Positions 49,650 through 57,958 of a DNA stretch of 64,000 bases are shown piece after piece. Where the stretch lies: contig JBMHCC010000006.1 in assembly GCA_049890115.1 (NCBI GenBank), positions 41,155-105,154 on the forward strand, in the 5' to 3' direction. The translations under genes were made by a program, and so were the position numbers. How positions within the stretch are numbered: position 1 is the first letter of the stretch; the number at the start of each line of letters is the position of its first letter. The notes under the pieces were generated by a model, which saw only the letters and a list, made by a program, of their open reading frames with translations, was not told where the DNA came from and did no database searches. This DNA is from UBA685 sp049890115. Its GTDB lineage: Bacteria > Pseudomonadota > Alphaproteobacteria > Puniceispirillales > Puniceispirillaceae.

Positions 49650-51452
49650 TTATTTTACATAAGATTGGGTAGAATAATCATCTAATGGCAGCTTTTCGAT
49701 TATGCCTTTGGCGCTGACATAATCAACAAAGCTCTGTGCATAATCAAGATAAGTATCAACCAGGCGGCCATCATCAGACACAGTCTTGAAAGTAAGGTAG
49801 CCATCACGGCCACCAGCTATATAATTATTGGTGATAACCTTATAGCTGCGCTTTTTATCCAGAGCAGACCAGTTTTTATCAAGCGGTCCTTTGAACTCAA
49901 TAGCCGAAAAACGCTTGCCCTTTGGCTTGCTGGCATCAATGTGCCAGCGCAAGCCAGCCGCATAAGGATAAGCCCCTGTCGAGCCATCTGGCGTTAACGC
50001 ATAATCCAATGCTTCTTCCAAAACCTGATGAATTTCAGCACCAGTCATCTGTAATTCAACCAATGTATTGGCAAATGGCAAAAGCTGATAGGCATCACCA
50101 ATCGAATAATCACCAGCGGCAACATCAATGCGAACACCGCCGCCATTTTGAATGGCAATATCACCCGTTCTGGACATGACTCTGAAAGCATGAGCCACCA
50201 AATTGGAGATATCAGAGCCATTTTTTGCTGTATCAGCTGGCTGACAGATTTTGGACCTTCCCTGACCTGGAATGCGCTCCAAACATAAAGGTGATGCAAT
50301 TTTGCCGATAATGGTCTGTTTCAGCTCATCAACCTGCCCAGCAAATCCAGCCAATCTCACAGCAGCACTTTCATCTTCTGCCACGATTGATAGATTGGGA
50401 TGCGCGTTCACAGTTGCAATCGCTGCATCTCTAGCCGTGCCATCTAATTCCACTCTTTGGCCATCTGCATTTTTGCGCCGAAAGCTATCAGCTAGCATCA
50501 TGTGCGGTGTACCAGAACAGTCTGTCACATTACCCTTATCATCGAATGACACCTGCAATTCACCCAGAATTTGGCTATATTGCCAGGCTTGGGCGATACA
50601 GACTTGATTGCCATCACTATCCTTTGAGACGGTTGGATAGGGTCCCTCAGATTTTTGGCCTAATGCCGAAAAATCACCAAGTAATGAATGAGAGTCACCA
50701 CCAATAATCACATCAACGCCGCTTAATGCCGGTGCCAATGCAATGTCATTTTCATATTGGTAATGTGTCAGCAATATAATGTGATTAATGCCTTTGGCTT
50801 TTAATATATTGATTTCAGCTTGTGCTGTTATGGTCTCATCAGTAAAGATAGTTGTCTCATCAGGGCTGGATGACATTTTGGTTTTATTGGCAATATCAAT
50901 CCCAATAATCCCTATTTTCATGCCGCCACGCTCGATGATGACATGCGGGATAATATAATCCGTGGCAGTCTGTTTTGTGAGCGGCGATACACCCACTTCA
51001 GGCTTTACATTGGCACCTAAAATGGCCGTGTTGCATGAGCCGTCATTCAGATAATCAAGAAATCGTTTTAAGCCTGCATCACCATCATCAAATTCATGAT
51101 TACCAAGCGCAAAGGCATCAAAGCAAACCTCATTCATCAATGCCGCATCTGCCTCACCTTTGAATAAGGTGTAATAGAGATCACCGCTAATAGCGTCACC
51201 AGCATGTAATTTCAAAACTGACTGATTGGCTGCCTCTAGCTCTTTGAACTTTGTGACCAGCGCCGGAAACCCGCCTGATCTGACACGCGTTTTCTCATCA
51301 CCTAAAACCAGATCGAGACCCCCATCTGCCTCAAGATGAGAGTGATGATCATTTATATGTAAGATGGTTAAATCACCAGCCAATGCCTGACCAGCTGCGC
51401 ATAATAATGATGCCATTATCGCTGATATCGCGCGGTTTTTGAGATGTTTCAT
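49650..51452 (-). CDS. UshA-like 5'-nucleotidase/metallophosphatase
   Basis: 600-aa exported hydrolase. A signal peptide (ISAIMASLLCAAGQALA) is followed by the metallophosphatase domain: TILHINDHHSHLE, LHAGDAISGDLYY, FALGNHEFDDG (metal ligands) and HYQYENDIALAP region. The C-terminal 5'-nucleotidase domain carries NGGGVRIDVAAG and the substrate pocket around GYLTFK. It would release phosphate and nucleosides from periplasmic nucleotides, fitting the nucleoside-type BMP transporter further right. Stand-alone gene with a terminator downstream. Confidence 0.9.
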   Translation of the reverse strand: MKHLKNRAISAIMASLLCAAGQALAGDLTILHINDHHSHLEADGGLDLVLGDEKTRVRSGGFPALVTKFKELEAANQSVLKLHAGDAISGDLYYTLFKGEADAALMNEVCFDAFALGNHEFDDGDAGLKRFLDYLNDGSCNTAILGANVKPEVGVSPLTKQTATDYIIPHVIIERGGMKIGIIGIDIANKTKMSSSPDETTIFTDETITAQAEINILKAKGINHIILLTHYQYENDIALAPALSGVDVIIGGDSHSLLGDFSALGQKSEGPYPTVSKDSDGNQVCIAQAWQYSQILGELQVSFDDKGNVTDCSGTPHMMLADSFRRKNADGQRVELDGTARDAAIATVNAHPNLSIVAEDESAAVRLAGFAGQVDELKQTIIGKIASPLCLERIPGQGRSKICQPADTAKNGSDISNLVAHAFRVMSRTGDIAIQNGGGVRIDVAAGDYSIGDAYQLLPFANTLVELQMTGAEIHQVLEEALDYALTPDGSTGAYPYAAGLRWHIDASKPKGKRFSAIEFKGPLDKNWSALDKKRSYKVITNNYIAGGRDGYLTFKTVSDDGRLVDTYLDYAQSFVDYVSAKGIIEKLPLDDYSTQSYVK

Positions 51453-51715
51453 AAAATGCCCTCCAATAGCAAAGCTGACAAAATCAAATTGCCAGAATGT
51501 GTGGATTAAATGCTGGTTGCCAGCCTCTGATACCAGTCTCTGATAGTAGTTCCAGAAACTAGTCTATGAAAAATCTATGAAAAAATGATTAAGATATTTG
51601 GTCTTCACGCACTTTGAAAGCGATGACCCATTTTGGCCATTGTCTCAAAAGATTAACGAATACTACATTAGATATAACTGATTCGATCTTTGATGAGACA
51701 GGAGAGAGGGAGCTC

Positions 51716-53101
51716 ATGAGACAAATCGCAAAATATGTAATGTTGGTTAGTTTTGTAGCAGGCATTCAGTCAGCATCAGCTTTGACATTCAAATCTGATG
51801 GCTCGGTGGTGCAATCTGATGGCACAGTTGTTCGGAAATCTAGCGAAAGTCGTTATTTTGAAGCATTGCAGAATTTCCAGCAGGGCTTACCTGTAACAGG
51901 CTTTCCCACTGCCCCTGAGAAAGCAACTGGCTTGCTTGGGCTCTTTGCATCAGATTCAAACCCGCCAGGATATTTTGGCTCTGACATTGTCGCACCTGGT
52001 GCGCCGCTAATTCCGCTGCCATCAGTGATTGATTCAGATGACCCTGTGGCATCTATTGCTGAAAATCTGGGTATGAGTGCTGAACAATTCACATCTGTCT
52101 TGGTCACAACATCAAGTGATGAATGGCGCGCCGAAAATGACATTCCAGATACTGCAATCGATAGTTTTGTATCAACCACAGATGATTTTATAGCAGCGGA
52201 AAAAGAAACAAGACGTCTTGCTGCTGAAGGCATTAATGCGATTAATGCGACAACGATTTCGGTTGAGGACATCACATCTGGTGCCTTAGATAGCAGCTTT
52301 GGCATTGAAACAGCGATTGTGAATGCCAGCCCAGAAGTGACCATCGCCTATGAGAGACGGTTGAATGAGGTGATTGCTCAAGAATCTGGTCTCTCACTCG
52401 ATAATATCAAATTCATTCAATCAGCTGTTGCGGGGGCGGCCACGCCTGCAGAAGCTGCTGCACGGGCTGCTGCGGCACAACAAGTCTATGATGCTGCCAA
52501 TTCACCACAAGGTCTGGCAGCATCTGCGCTGATTGCAGCTGAAGAAGCAGATAGGCTCAATGCAGTTGCAGAACGCCTAGAGGCACAGGCACAAGCATCA
52601 GGCAGTGCAGAGGCAATAAAAGCAGCACAAGATGCTTTTGCAATCGCTGAACAAGCAGCAGAGACAGCACGCCGTGCTGGTGAGACAGCTGCCAGAGCTG
52701 GTGAAAATGCCGCAAGAGCAGCAACTGAAGCTGTGCAAATTGATATTGCCGCCCAATCTGGTGAGGCCGCTCGCCAAGCAGCATTAGAGGCTGGCAAATC
52801 AGCAGAAGAAGCTGCTAATGAGGCTGTGGCAGCCTCTGCGGCTGCCTCTGCTTATGAATCAGCACAAAATGCGGCAATTGCTGCTGGCAATTCTGCTAAT
52901 GAAGCGGCCCAAATTGCGGCAAATGCGGCGCAACAAGCAGCTAATGCTGCTAATCGGGCAGCGAATGAAGCAGCGGCAAATGCGGCTCTTGATGCGGCTG
53001 GCAGAGCTGCCAAAAATGCTTATGATGCTGTTATCGCCAATGGCGGAACCGTGGAACAAGCACAGCAGGCAGGCGCACAAGCTGCGGCATCAGCGCAATA
53101 A
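51716..53101 (+). CDS. Secreted alanine-rich coiled-coil protein of unknown function
   Basis: 461 aa from the ATG at 51716, which has GGAGAGAGGGAG upstream. The signal peptide is LVSFVAGIQSASA, cut near residue 22. The mature N-terminal part has a short imperfect repeat, SDGSVVQSDGTVVRKS, then a region of mixed composition. From about residue 240 to the end it is an almost continuous Ala-rich helix (over a third Ala, with Asn, Glu and Gln), with AANAA, AARAG and EAAN units repeating every ~7-11 residues. No membrane anchor or LPXTG-like signal is seen. I do not recognise the family. Stand-alone; no partner gene. Confidence 0.75.
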   Translation: MRQIAKYVMLVSFVAGIQSASALTFKSDGSVVQSDGTVVRKSSESRYFEALQNFQQGLPVTGFPTAPEKATGLLGLFASDSNPPGYFGSDIVAPGAPLIPLPSVIDSDDPVASIAENLGMSAEQFTSVLVTTSSDEWRAENDIPDTAIDSFVSTTDDFIAAEKETRRLAAEGINAINATTISVEDITSGALDSSFGIETAIVNASPEVTIAYERRLNEVIAQESGLSLDNIKFIQSAVAGAATPAEAAARAAAAQQVYDAANSPQGLAASALIAAEEADRLNAVAERLEAQAQASGSAEAIKAAQDAFAIAEQAAETARRAGETAARAGENAARAATEAVQIDIAAQSGEAARQAALEAGKSAEEAANEAVAASAAASAYESAQNAAIAAGNSANEAAQIAANAAQQAANAANRAANEAAANAALDAAGRAAKNAYDAVIANGGTVEQAQQAGAQAAASAQ

Positions 53102-53125
53102 TTGTTAAAAAGATGCATTTGACCA

Positions 53126-53189
53126 GAAAGGCGGTTCTTGATTTAGTAATGTGAGGAACAACATCACATAACAAAAAAGGCCGCCTTTC
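53126..53189 (+). promoter_or_regulatory. Folded leader whose outer stem ends at the Gfo/Idh start codon
   Basis: GAAAGGCGG (53126-53134) pairs perfectly with CCGCCTTTC (53181-53189), the latter lying directly before the ATG at 53190. Inside, ATGTGA (53149-53154) pairs with TCACAT (53164-53169). The only ribosome-site-like AAGG (53177-53180) is next to the outer stem, so folding would hide the start. This could be translational control or, less likely, a terminator for the upstream gene. Confidence 0.45.
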
Positions 53190-54125
53190 ATGAAATTCGG
53201 AATTTTAGGCGATGCAAAAATCGCCCGTGAAAAACTAATCCCAGCCATCACAAAAGCCGGTCATGAGATTGTCGCCATTGGCAGACGCAATCCTGACAAG
53301 CCATCTGATCACCCGCTCTATCAGGGCATGGCGCAGCTTAGCTATGATGATATGCTGGCAATGGCTGACATTGATGCTATTTATAACCCTTTGCCAAATC
53401 ATCTTCATGCCTCTTGGTCACGAAAAGCAATGCAGGCTGGCAAGCATGTGTTATGCGAAAAACCAATGATACTATCTGAAGCAGAGCTAGATGAGTTAGA
53501 GCAGACAAGCCATAAAACAGGACAAATCATCTATGAAGCCATCATGGTGCGTCACCATCCACAATGGCACTGGCTGCGCAATCTTGATTTAGGTGATGTC
53601 CATCATGTTCATGCGCATTTCTCATATCCACCACAACCAGATGGTAATATTCGTAATTATGCTGATATGGGTGGTGGTCCTGTTTGGGATATTGGCTGCT
53701 ATACGCTGCTAGCTGGTATGATGGCCTTTGGTACAAGGCCAGAATTACAGAACGCCCATCTTGAAATGGAAGACCATCTTGACGTGGAAAAAACAGGAAC
53801 AGCCACGATTGATTTCGGCCAAGGCCGCATCTTGCAGATGAGTGCATCAAGTGCGATGGGATTATCACAATTTGTTCATGTCATTGGCAGCAAAGGCTGG
53901 GCACGTTTAGATGTGCCATTTAATGCACCGCCTCAGGCAACTGCGCGCTCTATGATAGGCGGCATTGGCGAAGGCAGGCTTGTCACCTTTGATGAATGTG
54001 ATCAATATGAGCTGATGGTTCGTGATTTTGCCGCCCATTGCCAAACAGGCACCTCACCCTATCTAGATGATAGCCGTGATCTGGTTCGTATTTTGGGCGC
54101 CATTGTCAAAATGCGTAACGCTTAA
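53190..54125 (+). CDS. Gfo/Idh/MocA family oxidoreductase (third)
   Basis: 311-aa NAD(P)-dependent dehydrogenase. The N-terminal GILGDAKIAREKL replaces the usual GxGxxG with a looser loop. The catalytic CEKPM motif is present near residue 90 (VLCEKPMILSE), and WDIGCYTLLAGM supplies the active-site Asp/Tyr-type segment common to the xylose/scyllo-inositol branch. The start region has its own folded leader. It overlaps the convergent Lin0512 gene by 4 bp. Substrate unknown; it is the third enzyme of this family in the window. Confidence 0.85.
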   Translation: MKFGILGDAKIAREKLIPAITKAGHEIVAIGRRNPDKPSDHPLYQGMAQLSYDDMLAMADIDAIYNPLPNHLHASWSRKAMQAGKHVLCEKPMILSEAELDELEQTSHKTGQIIYEAIMVRHHPQWHWLRNLDLGDVHHVHAHFSYPPQPDGNIRNYADMGGGPVWDIGCYTLLAGMMAFGTRPELQNAHLEMEDHLDVEKTGTATIDFGQGRILQMSASSAMGLSQFVHVIGSKGWARLDVPFNAPPQATARSMIGGIGEGRLVTFDECDQYELMVRDFAAHCQTGTSPYLDDSRDLVRILGAIVKMRNA

Positions 54126-54454
54126 AAAGGGTAATAAGCCTCAACCGCAACAGAGGCAATGACGCTAGTGGCGCCATTATCATCATCAATGACATTTTGA
54201 CCGCCATGAACAACGCAAACCTCAGCTTTACCGCGTGGTAATTTGGCTGCCACTTGGGCTTTATCAACAGCATCTGGTTGTTGCACGCCAACTGTAACAT
54301 TCACTTTCATCATTTCATGAGGCAAATCAAGAGAGCGAAATAAAATCAATGACGAGTGACGAATAGCATCATCTATCGCACGGCAGGCCGCTTTGGTGTA
54401 ATCCTCGCCATACAGATCTGTGCCCATACCCATTTCCAGAATAATCCGTTTCAT
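54122..54454 (-). CDS. Lin0512 family protein (paralogue B)
   Basis: 110-aa protein starting MKRIILEMGMGTDLYGEDYTKAACRAIDDAI. It shares with its upstream neighbour the order EMGMGT, one Ala-rich helix with R/D, and a VVHGGQN or VTGGLDI turn followed by a hydrophobic strand. The Lin0512 family has a small ring-like fold and unknown biochemical role. Start codon overlaps the stop of the upstream paralogue by 4 bp (ATGA), so translation is coupled. Family call is from memory of the signature motif. Confidence 0.72.
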   Translation of the reverse strand: MKRIILEMGMGTDLYGEDYTKAACRAIDDAIRHSSLILFRSLDLPHEMMKVNVTVGVQQPDAVDKAQVAAKLPRGKAEVCVVHGGQNVIDDDNGATSVIASVAVEAYYPF

Positions 54455-54831
54455 GATGAGGCTCCCATCTTGCTATCAAATCTAGTGCCTGAGACATCAA
54501 ATGACACCAAAATCGCAGCTTGCACCAAAATCGTAACGCTATTGCCATCATCAGGTTTTGGGATATCAAGCCCGCCTGTCACAGCCTTTGCTGAAATTTG
54601 ACCATAAGGGAAAACAGATTTCACCTTTTCCAAATCAACCTCATCTGGCTTTTGCGCGGCGATTTCAACATCAATCAGCATATCATCTTTCGCAAAGCCA
54701 AGCGCATCAGCGACATTTAAAGAATTGCGCCATAACGCATTCTGGACAGCACGCATGGCAGCAGAGGTATAATTCTGTTGGCGCAAAGATGTTCCCATCC
54801 CTAATTCCATTGCCACTCGTTTGATTGTCAT
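54451..54831 (-). CDS. Lin0512 family protein (paralogue A)
   Basis: 126-aa protein starting MTIKRVAMELGMGTSLRQQNY. It aligns through its length with the gene that follows (ELGMGT, AMRAVQNALWRNSL, DVEIAAQKPDEVD, VTGGLDI, SVTILVQAAILVSF). First gene of a two-gene operon and upstream of its paralogue by a 4-bp overlap. Two divergent copies side by side suggest that they form a heteromeric complex. Biochemical role of the family is unknown to me. Confidence 0.72.
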   Translation of the reverse strand: MTIKRVAMELGMGTSLRQQNYTSAAMRAVQNALWRNSLNVADALGFAKDDMLIDVEIAAQKPDEVDLEKVKSVFPYGQISAKAVTGGLDIPKPDDGNSVTILVQAAILVSFDVSGTRFDSKMGASS

Positions 54832-54881
54832 GATGCTGTTCCTTTATGCTATAATGTTTTGATGAGTGCAGGCTATGCACT

Positions 54882-55619
54882 TCAGTTTGTTTTGGTCTTA
54901 TGCTGGCATGCCCAATCAGCAAAGGCAGCCATAGAGGTAAATCGTTTATCAGGCACAGGATTGCCAGCAACCTTGGCAGTCGCCCCCCATGACCCGCCAC
55001 CTTCTAAATTCTGCCTATCAATCCAAATAGATGACAAATCAAAAGATTGCGCTGGCTGAATATCATGAAATAGCGATTGGGCAACATGAAGGATATGTTC
55101 TTTGGGTGCGTTCAAATCATCTGCTAGATGGGTAATCATATAATCAAAATTAGCTGGATTTGGTTTATAGGACCCTACATCTTGTGCTGTATAAATCGCA
55201 TCAAATTCTACACCTAGCCGCGCATTTGAGCTAGCAAAACTGGCACGATCTACATTTGACAAAATCACAAGCTTGAAGTGCTTTTTTAATTGGCGCAACG
55301 CATCAGCGCTATCAGGAAATGCAGGCCAAAATGGCACAAATTCACCAAAATTATCATCTAATTCATCAGTTGTTTTCAGCTCATGCATAGCAGCAAAGCG
55401 ACGATGCGTTTCTCGTAAAATTTGAGGATATAGCATCGCTGGCTGTTCGGCCTGTACTTGGCTTTCACATTTGGCAAAATCTTCCAAACAAGCATGGCGT
55501 GTCATCTGGCACTTATTAGCCATCAATAAACGCTGAAATCCATCCCAAATACCACTTTCCCAATCAATCAATGTGCCATAGCAATCAAATGTCAAAATTG
55601 ATTTATCTGAAAGTTCCAT
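54882..55619 (-). CDS. HAD-superfamily hydrolase (haloacid dehalogenase/phosphatase)
   Basis: 245-aa cytosolic hydrolase. HAD motif I is LTFDCYGTLIDWE (Asp nucleophile), motif II is VILSNVDR (Ser), motif III is the Lys in SYKPNPANFDYMI, and motif IV includes HVAQSLFHDIQPA. The small cap domain between I and II is typical of (S)-2-haloacid dehalogenase-like or general phosphatases; the substrate is not predictable. The ATG at 55617-55619 is used, because the frame upstream runs through the tRNA gene. It lies 56 nt downstream of tRNA-Gly, on the same strand. Confidence 0.82.
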   Translation of the reverse strand: MELSDKSILTFDCYGTLIDWESGIWDGFQRLLMANKCQMTRHACLEDFAKCESQVQAEQPAMLYPQILRETHRRFAAMHELKTTDELDDNFGEFVPFWPAFPDSADALRQLKKHFKLVILSNVDRASFASSNARLGVEFDAIYTAQDVGSYKPNPANFDYMITHLADDLNAPKEHILHVAQSLFHDIQPAQSFDLSSIWIDRQNLEGGGSWGATAKVAGNPVPDKRFTSMAAFADWACQHKTKTN

Positions 55620-55675
55620 ATCCGCGCTCTTTTTATTCTTAACAGCTTTTTTGCCAGTATCATTTTGCAAAACTA

Positions 55676-55751
55676 TGGAGCGGGCGACGGGGTTCGAACC
55701 CGCGACCCCGAGCTTGGGAAGCTCGTGCTCTACCAACTGAGCTACACCCGC
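55676..55751 (-). tRNA. tRNA-Gly (anticodon CCC)
   Basis: Minus strand, 76 nt including an encoded CCA. Starts GCGGGTGTAGCTCAGTTGG; the acceptor pairs with CGCCCGC before T-CCA, with one G-U pair. The anticodon stem CGAGC/GCTCG encloses TTCCCAA, giving anticodon CCC (reads GGG). The T arm GCGGGTTCGAACCCCG carries GTTCGA. All cloverleaf arms pair. Confidence 0.97.
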
Positions 55752-55810
55752 ATTTATCCAGCCTATATGATAGCACAGCCAGATTATCGTCACAAAGAAT
55801 TAAGCATAAA

Positions 55811-55841
55811 AAAAGGCAGGGACTATACAAACCCCCTGCCC
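55811..55841 (-). terminator. Terminator after the BMP binding-protein gene
   Basis: On the minus strand GGCAGGG (from 55840-55834) pairs with CCCTGCC (55821-55815), followed by a run of seven U. It lies between the BMP binding-protein stop (55866) and tRNA-Gly, ending the transporter operon. Confidence 0.82.
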
Positions 55842-55865
55842 TTCTTTTAACAATTGTCTTTTGGC

Positions 55866-56963
55866 TTAGTTCGGGATTTTACCCTGCACACCTTCAAGAT
55901 AATAGTTCATTGCCCATAGGCCGCCATCATCTAGTGCTTCGCCATCTTTCAAAATCACATTACCCTGATTATCTTTCATTGGGCCTTGGAAGATAACAAG
56001 AGAGCCATCAGCGATACCATCACGTGCAGCAGTAGCAGCAGCAGCAACATCAGCAGGCATGTTTTTAAATTCAGTCAGCACGAGGAAGTCATCACCGATG
56101 CCTTTCCATGTGTTACCTGCCCAATGGTCAGGGCCTTCACCTGTTGACCATGAATTATTCATTGCAGCCTCAATCTGAGAGATATAGTAAGGACCCCAAT
56201 TATTCACAGATGCGAATAGCTGTGCGTTTGGTGCAAAATCATGCATATCTGATGACTGGCCAAAACCAAGCACACCTGCTTTTTCAGCTGTCTGCAACAT
56301 AGCTGGGCTATCTGTATGCTGTGCCAAAATATCAGCACCTTCAGCAATCAGAACCTTAGCAGCATCAGCTTCTTTCACTGGGTCATACCAGTTATTGACC
56401 CATACTACTGAAATTTCAGCATCAGCATTCACAGAACGCAGACCCTTGGCAAAAGCGTTAATGCCCTGAATCACTTCTGGAATAGGGAATGCGCCAAGAT
56501 AGCCAATCTTATTTGATTTCGTCATCAGACCAGCAACAACACCCTGGACATAACGACCTTCATAAAAGCGAATATTACCAGTGGCCATATTGGTTGAACG
56601 CTTATAGCCGGTGATATGATCAAACTTAATTTCAGGGAATTCTTTTGAGACCTTCAAAGTAGGATCCATATAACCAAATGATGTTGTGAAAATCATCTGA
56701 TTACCTTGCTTTGCCAGCTCGCGAATAACACGTGTCGCATCAGGGCCTTCTGGCACATTTTCAACAAATGTTGTCTCAACCTTGTCACCAAAATGAGCCA
56801 CAACTTGCTGGCGGCCTAATTCATGAGCATAGGTCCAGCCATGGTCACCAGGATTTGTTAAATAGACAAAGCCAACCTTCATGCTATCTGCTGATGCGCT
56901 GGCACTCATGCCCATGGCCATCAGACCTGCCATAGCCCATTTCCCTAATTTCAGAAATTTCAT
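55866..56963 (-). CDS. BMP-family ABC transporter substrate-binding protein
   Basis: 365-aa periplasmic protein of the basic-membrane-protein (PnrA/Med) family, which binds purine and pyrimidine nucleosides. The signal peptide ends near MSASASA (cleavage about residue 25). The mature protein opens MKVGFVYLTNPGDHGWTYAHELGR, given here in pieces, with TTSFGYMDPTLKVSKEFP and FGQSSDMHDFAP as typical ligand-site segments. No lipobox Cys is seen, so it is a free periplasmic protein, unlike PnrA. Last gene of the minus-strand operon, 19 bp after the second permease gene. Confidence 0.9.
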   Translation of the reverse strand: MKFLKLGKWAMAGLMAMGMSASASADSMKVGFVYLTNPGDHGWTYAHELGRQQVVAHFGDKVETTFVENVPEGPDATRVIRELAKQGNQMIFTTSFGYMDPTLKVSKEFPEIKFDHITGYKRSTNMATGNIRFYEGRYVQGVVAGLMTKSNKIGYLGAFPIPEVIQGINAFAKGLRSVNADAEISVVWVNNWYDPVKEADAAKVLIAEGADILAQHTDSPAMLQTAEKAGVLGFGQSSDMHDFAPNAQLFASVNNWGPYYISQIEAAMNNSWSTGEGPDHWAGNTWKGIGDDFLVLTEFKNMPADVAAAATAARDGIADGSLVIFQGPMKDNQGNVILKDGEALDDGGLWAMNYYLEGVQGKIPN

Positions 56964-56982
56964 TTATTTACTCCTCATTTGA

Positions 56983-57897
56983 TTAGCGCGTTGGAAAGAA
57001 AATCCGCCCCAAATGTTGTGGGGCCTTATGAATGACACCGCCACCACGTGACATGCTGACCAAAACGATCACTGTCGCAAGATAGGGTAACATTGATAAA
57101 AATTGTGGCTGAATGGTCCAGCCGCGAGCCTGACCAGCAAGCTGCATAATGGTAATACCGCCAAATAAAATAGCGCCAATGACAACACGCCAAGGCTGCC
57201 AAGATGCAAACACAACTAGCGCTAGGGCAATCCAGCCACGTCCAGCTGTCATACCTTCTGCCCAATGCGGCGTTAACACCAATGGCAGATAAGCACCGCC
57301 AAGACCTGCCATTAATCCGCCAAATAATACGGCCATCCAGCGCACTGCCAACACATTATAACCAAGCGCATGAGCGCTGTCATGATTAGCACCTGTCGCA
57401 CGTAAGATAAGGCCAGCACGTGTGTGTTTTAGGAAATAAGCCACACAAGCCACTAGGATAATCGCGCCATAAGCCAAAATATCAAGCTGGAAGAGAACAC
57501 CAAGCAAAGGCAAATCAGATAACAGTGGGATAGTCAAAGCTGGCAGGCCATCTATTGCCTTACCAACAAGAGAGGCACCAAGCAAACCAGACAGACCCGT
57601 TCCGAAAATGGTCAAAGCCAGACCAGTTGCCACCTGATTAGTGGCAAGGCCAAGTGCGAATAGCGCAAATAATCCAGCTGTTACCATGCCCCCGAAAGCG
57701 CCAGCAAGAATGCCAATGAGCGGGCTTCCTGTGAAAAGGGCTGCGCCAAAGGCACAAACAGCGCCCATCAGCATCATACCCTCAACGCCCAGATTAAGCA
57801 CGCCGCTGCGCTCAGCAACAAGCTCTCCTGTTGCTGCTAAAATCAGGGGAACAGATGTTAGTAAAATCGTCAGCAATAACTCTTCATACATGGTCAT
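56983..57897 (-). CDS. ABC transporter permease (nucleoside type, YufQ-like)
   Basis: 304-aa inner-membrane permease of the BPD_transp_2 class. Helix patterns: LVLAATGELVAERSGVLNLGVEGMMLMGAV-type start (the segment ERSGVLNLGVEGMML is diagnostic), then GLALTIFGTGLSGLLG and GRGWIALALVVFASWQPW. It stands between the first permease (61 bp upstream) and the binding protein. Together with them it forms a nucleoside importer of the YufNOPQ/BmpABC... type. Confidence 0.9.
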   Translation of the reverse strand: MTMYEELLLTILLTSVPLILAATGELVAERSGVLNLGVEGMMLMGAVCAFGAALFTGSPLIGILAGAFGGMVTAGLFALFALGLATNQVATGLALTIFGTGLSGLLGASLVGKAIDGLPALTIPLLSDLPLLGVLFQLDILAYGAIILVACVAYFLKHTRAGLILRATGANHDSAHALGYNVLAVRWMAVLFGGLMAGLGGAYLPLVLTPHWAEGMTAGRGWIALALVVFASWQPWRVVIGAILFGGITIMQLAGQARGWTIQPQFLSMLPYLATVIVLVSMSRGGGVIHKAPQHLGRIFFPTR

Positions 57898-57958
57898 CTA
57901 CTATAGTATTTGCACAAATTTTAAAAGTGTTATCATCTCTGTGATGAAAAGTTTCTGA

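Noticed and set aside
55619..55793. N-terminal extension of the HAD gene through the tRNA gene
   Set aside because: The frame is open only by chance; the extension would translate the tRNA, and the HAD domain starts at the later ATG.
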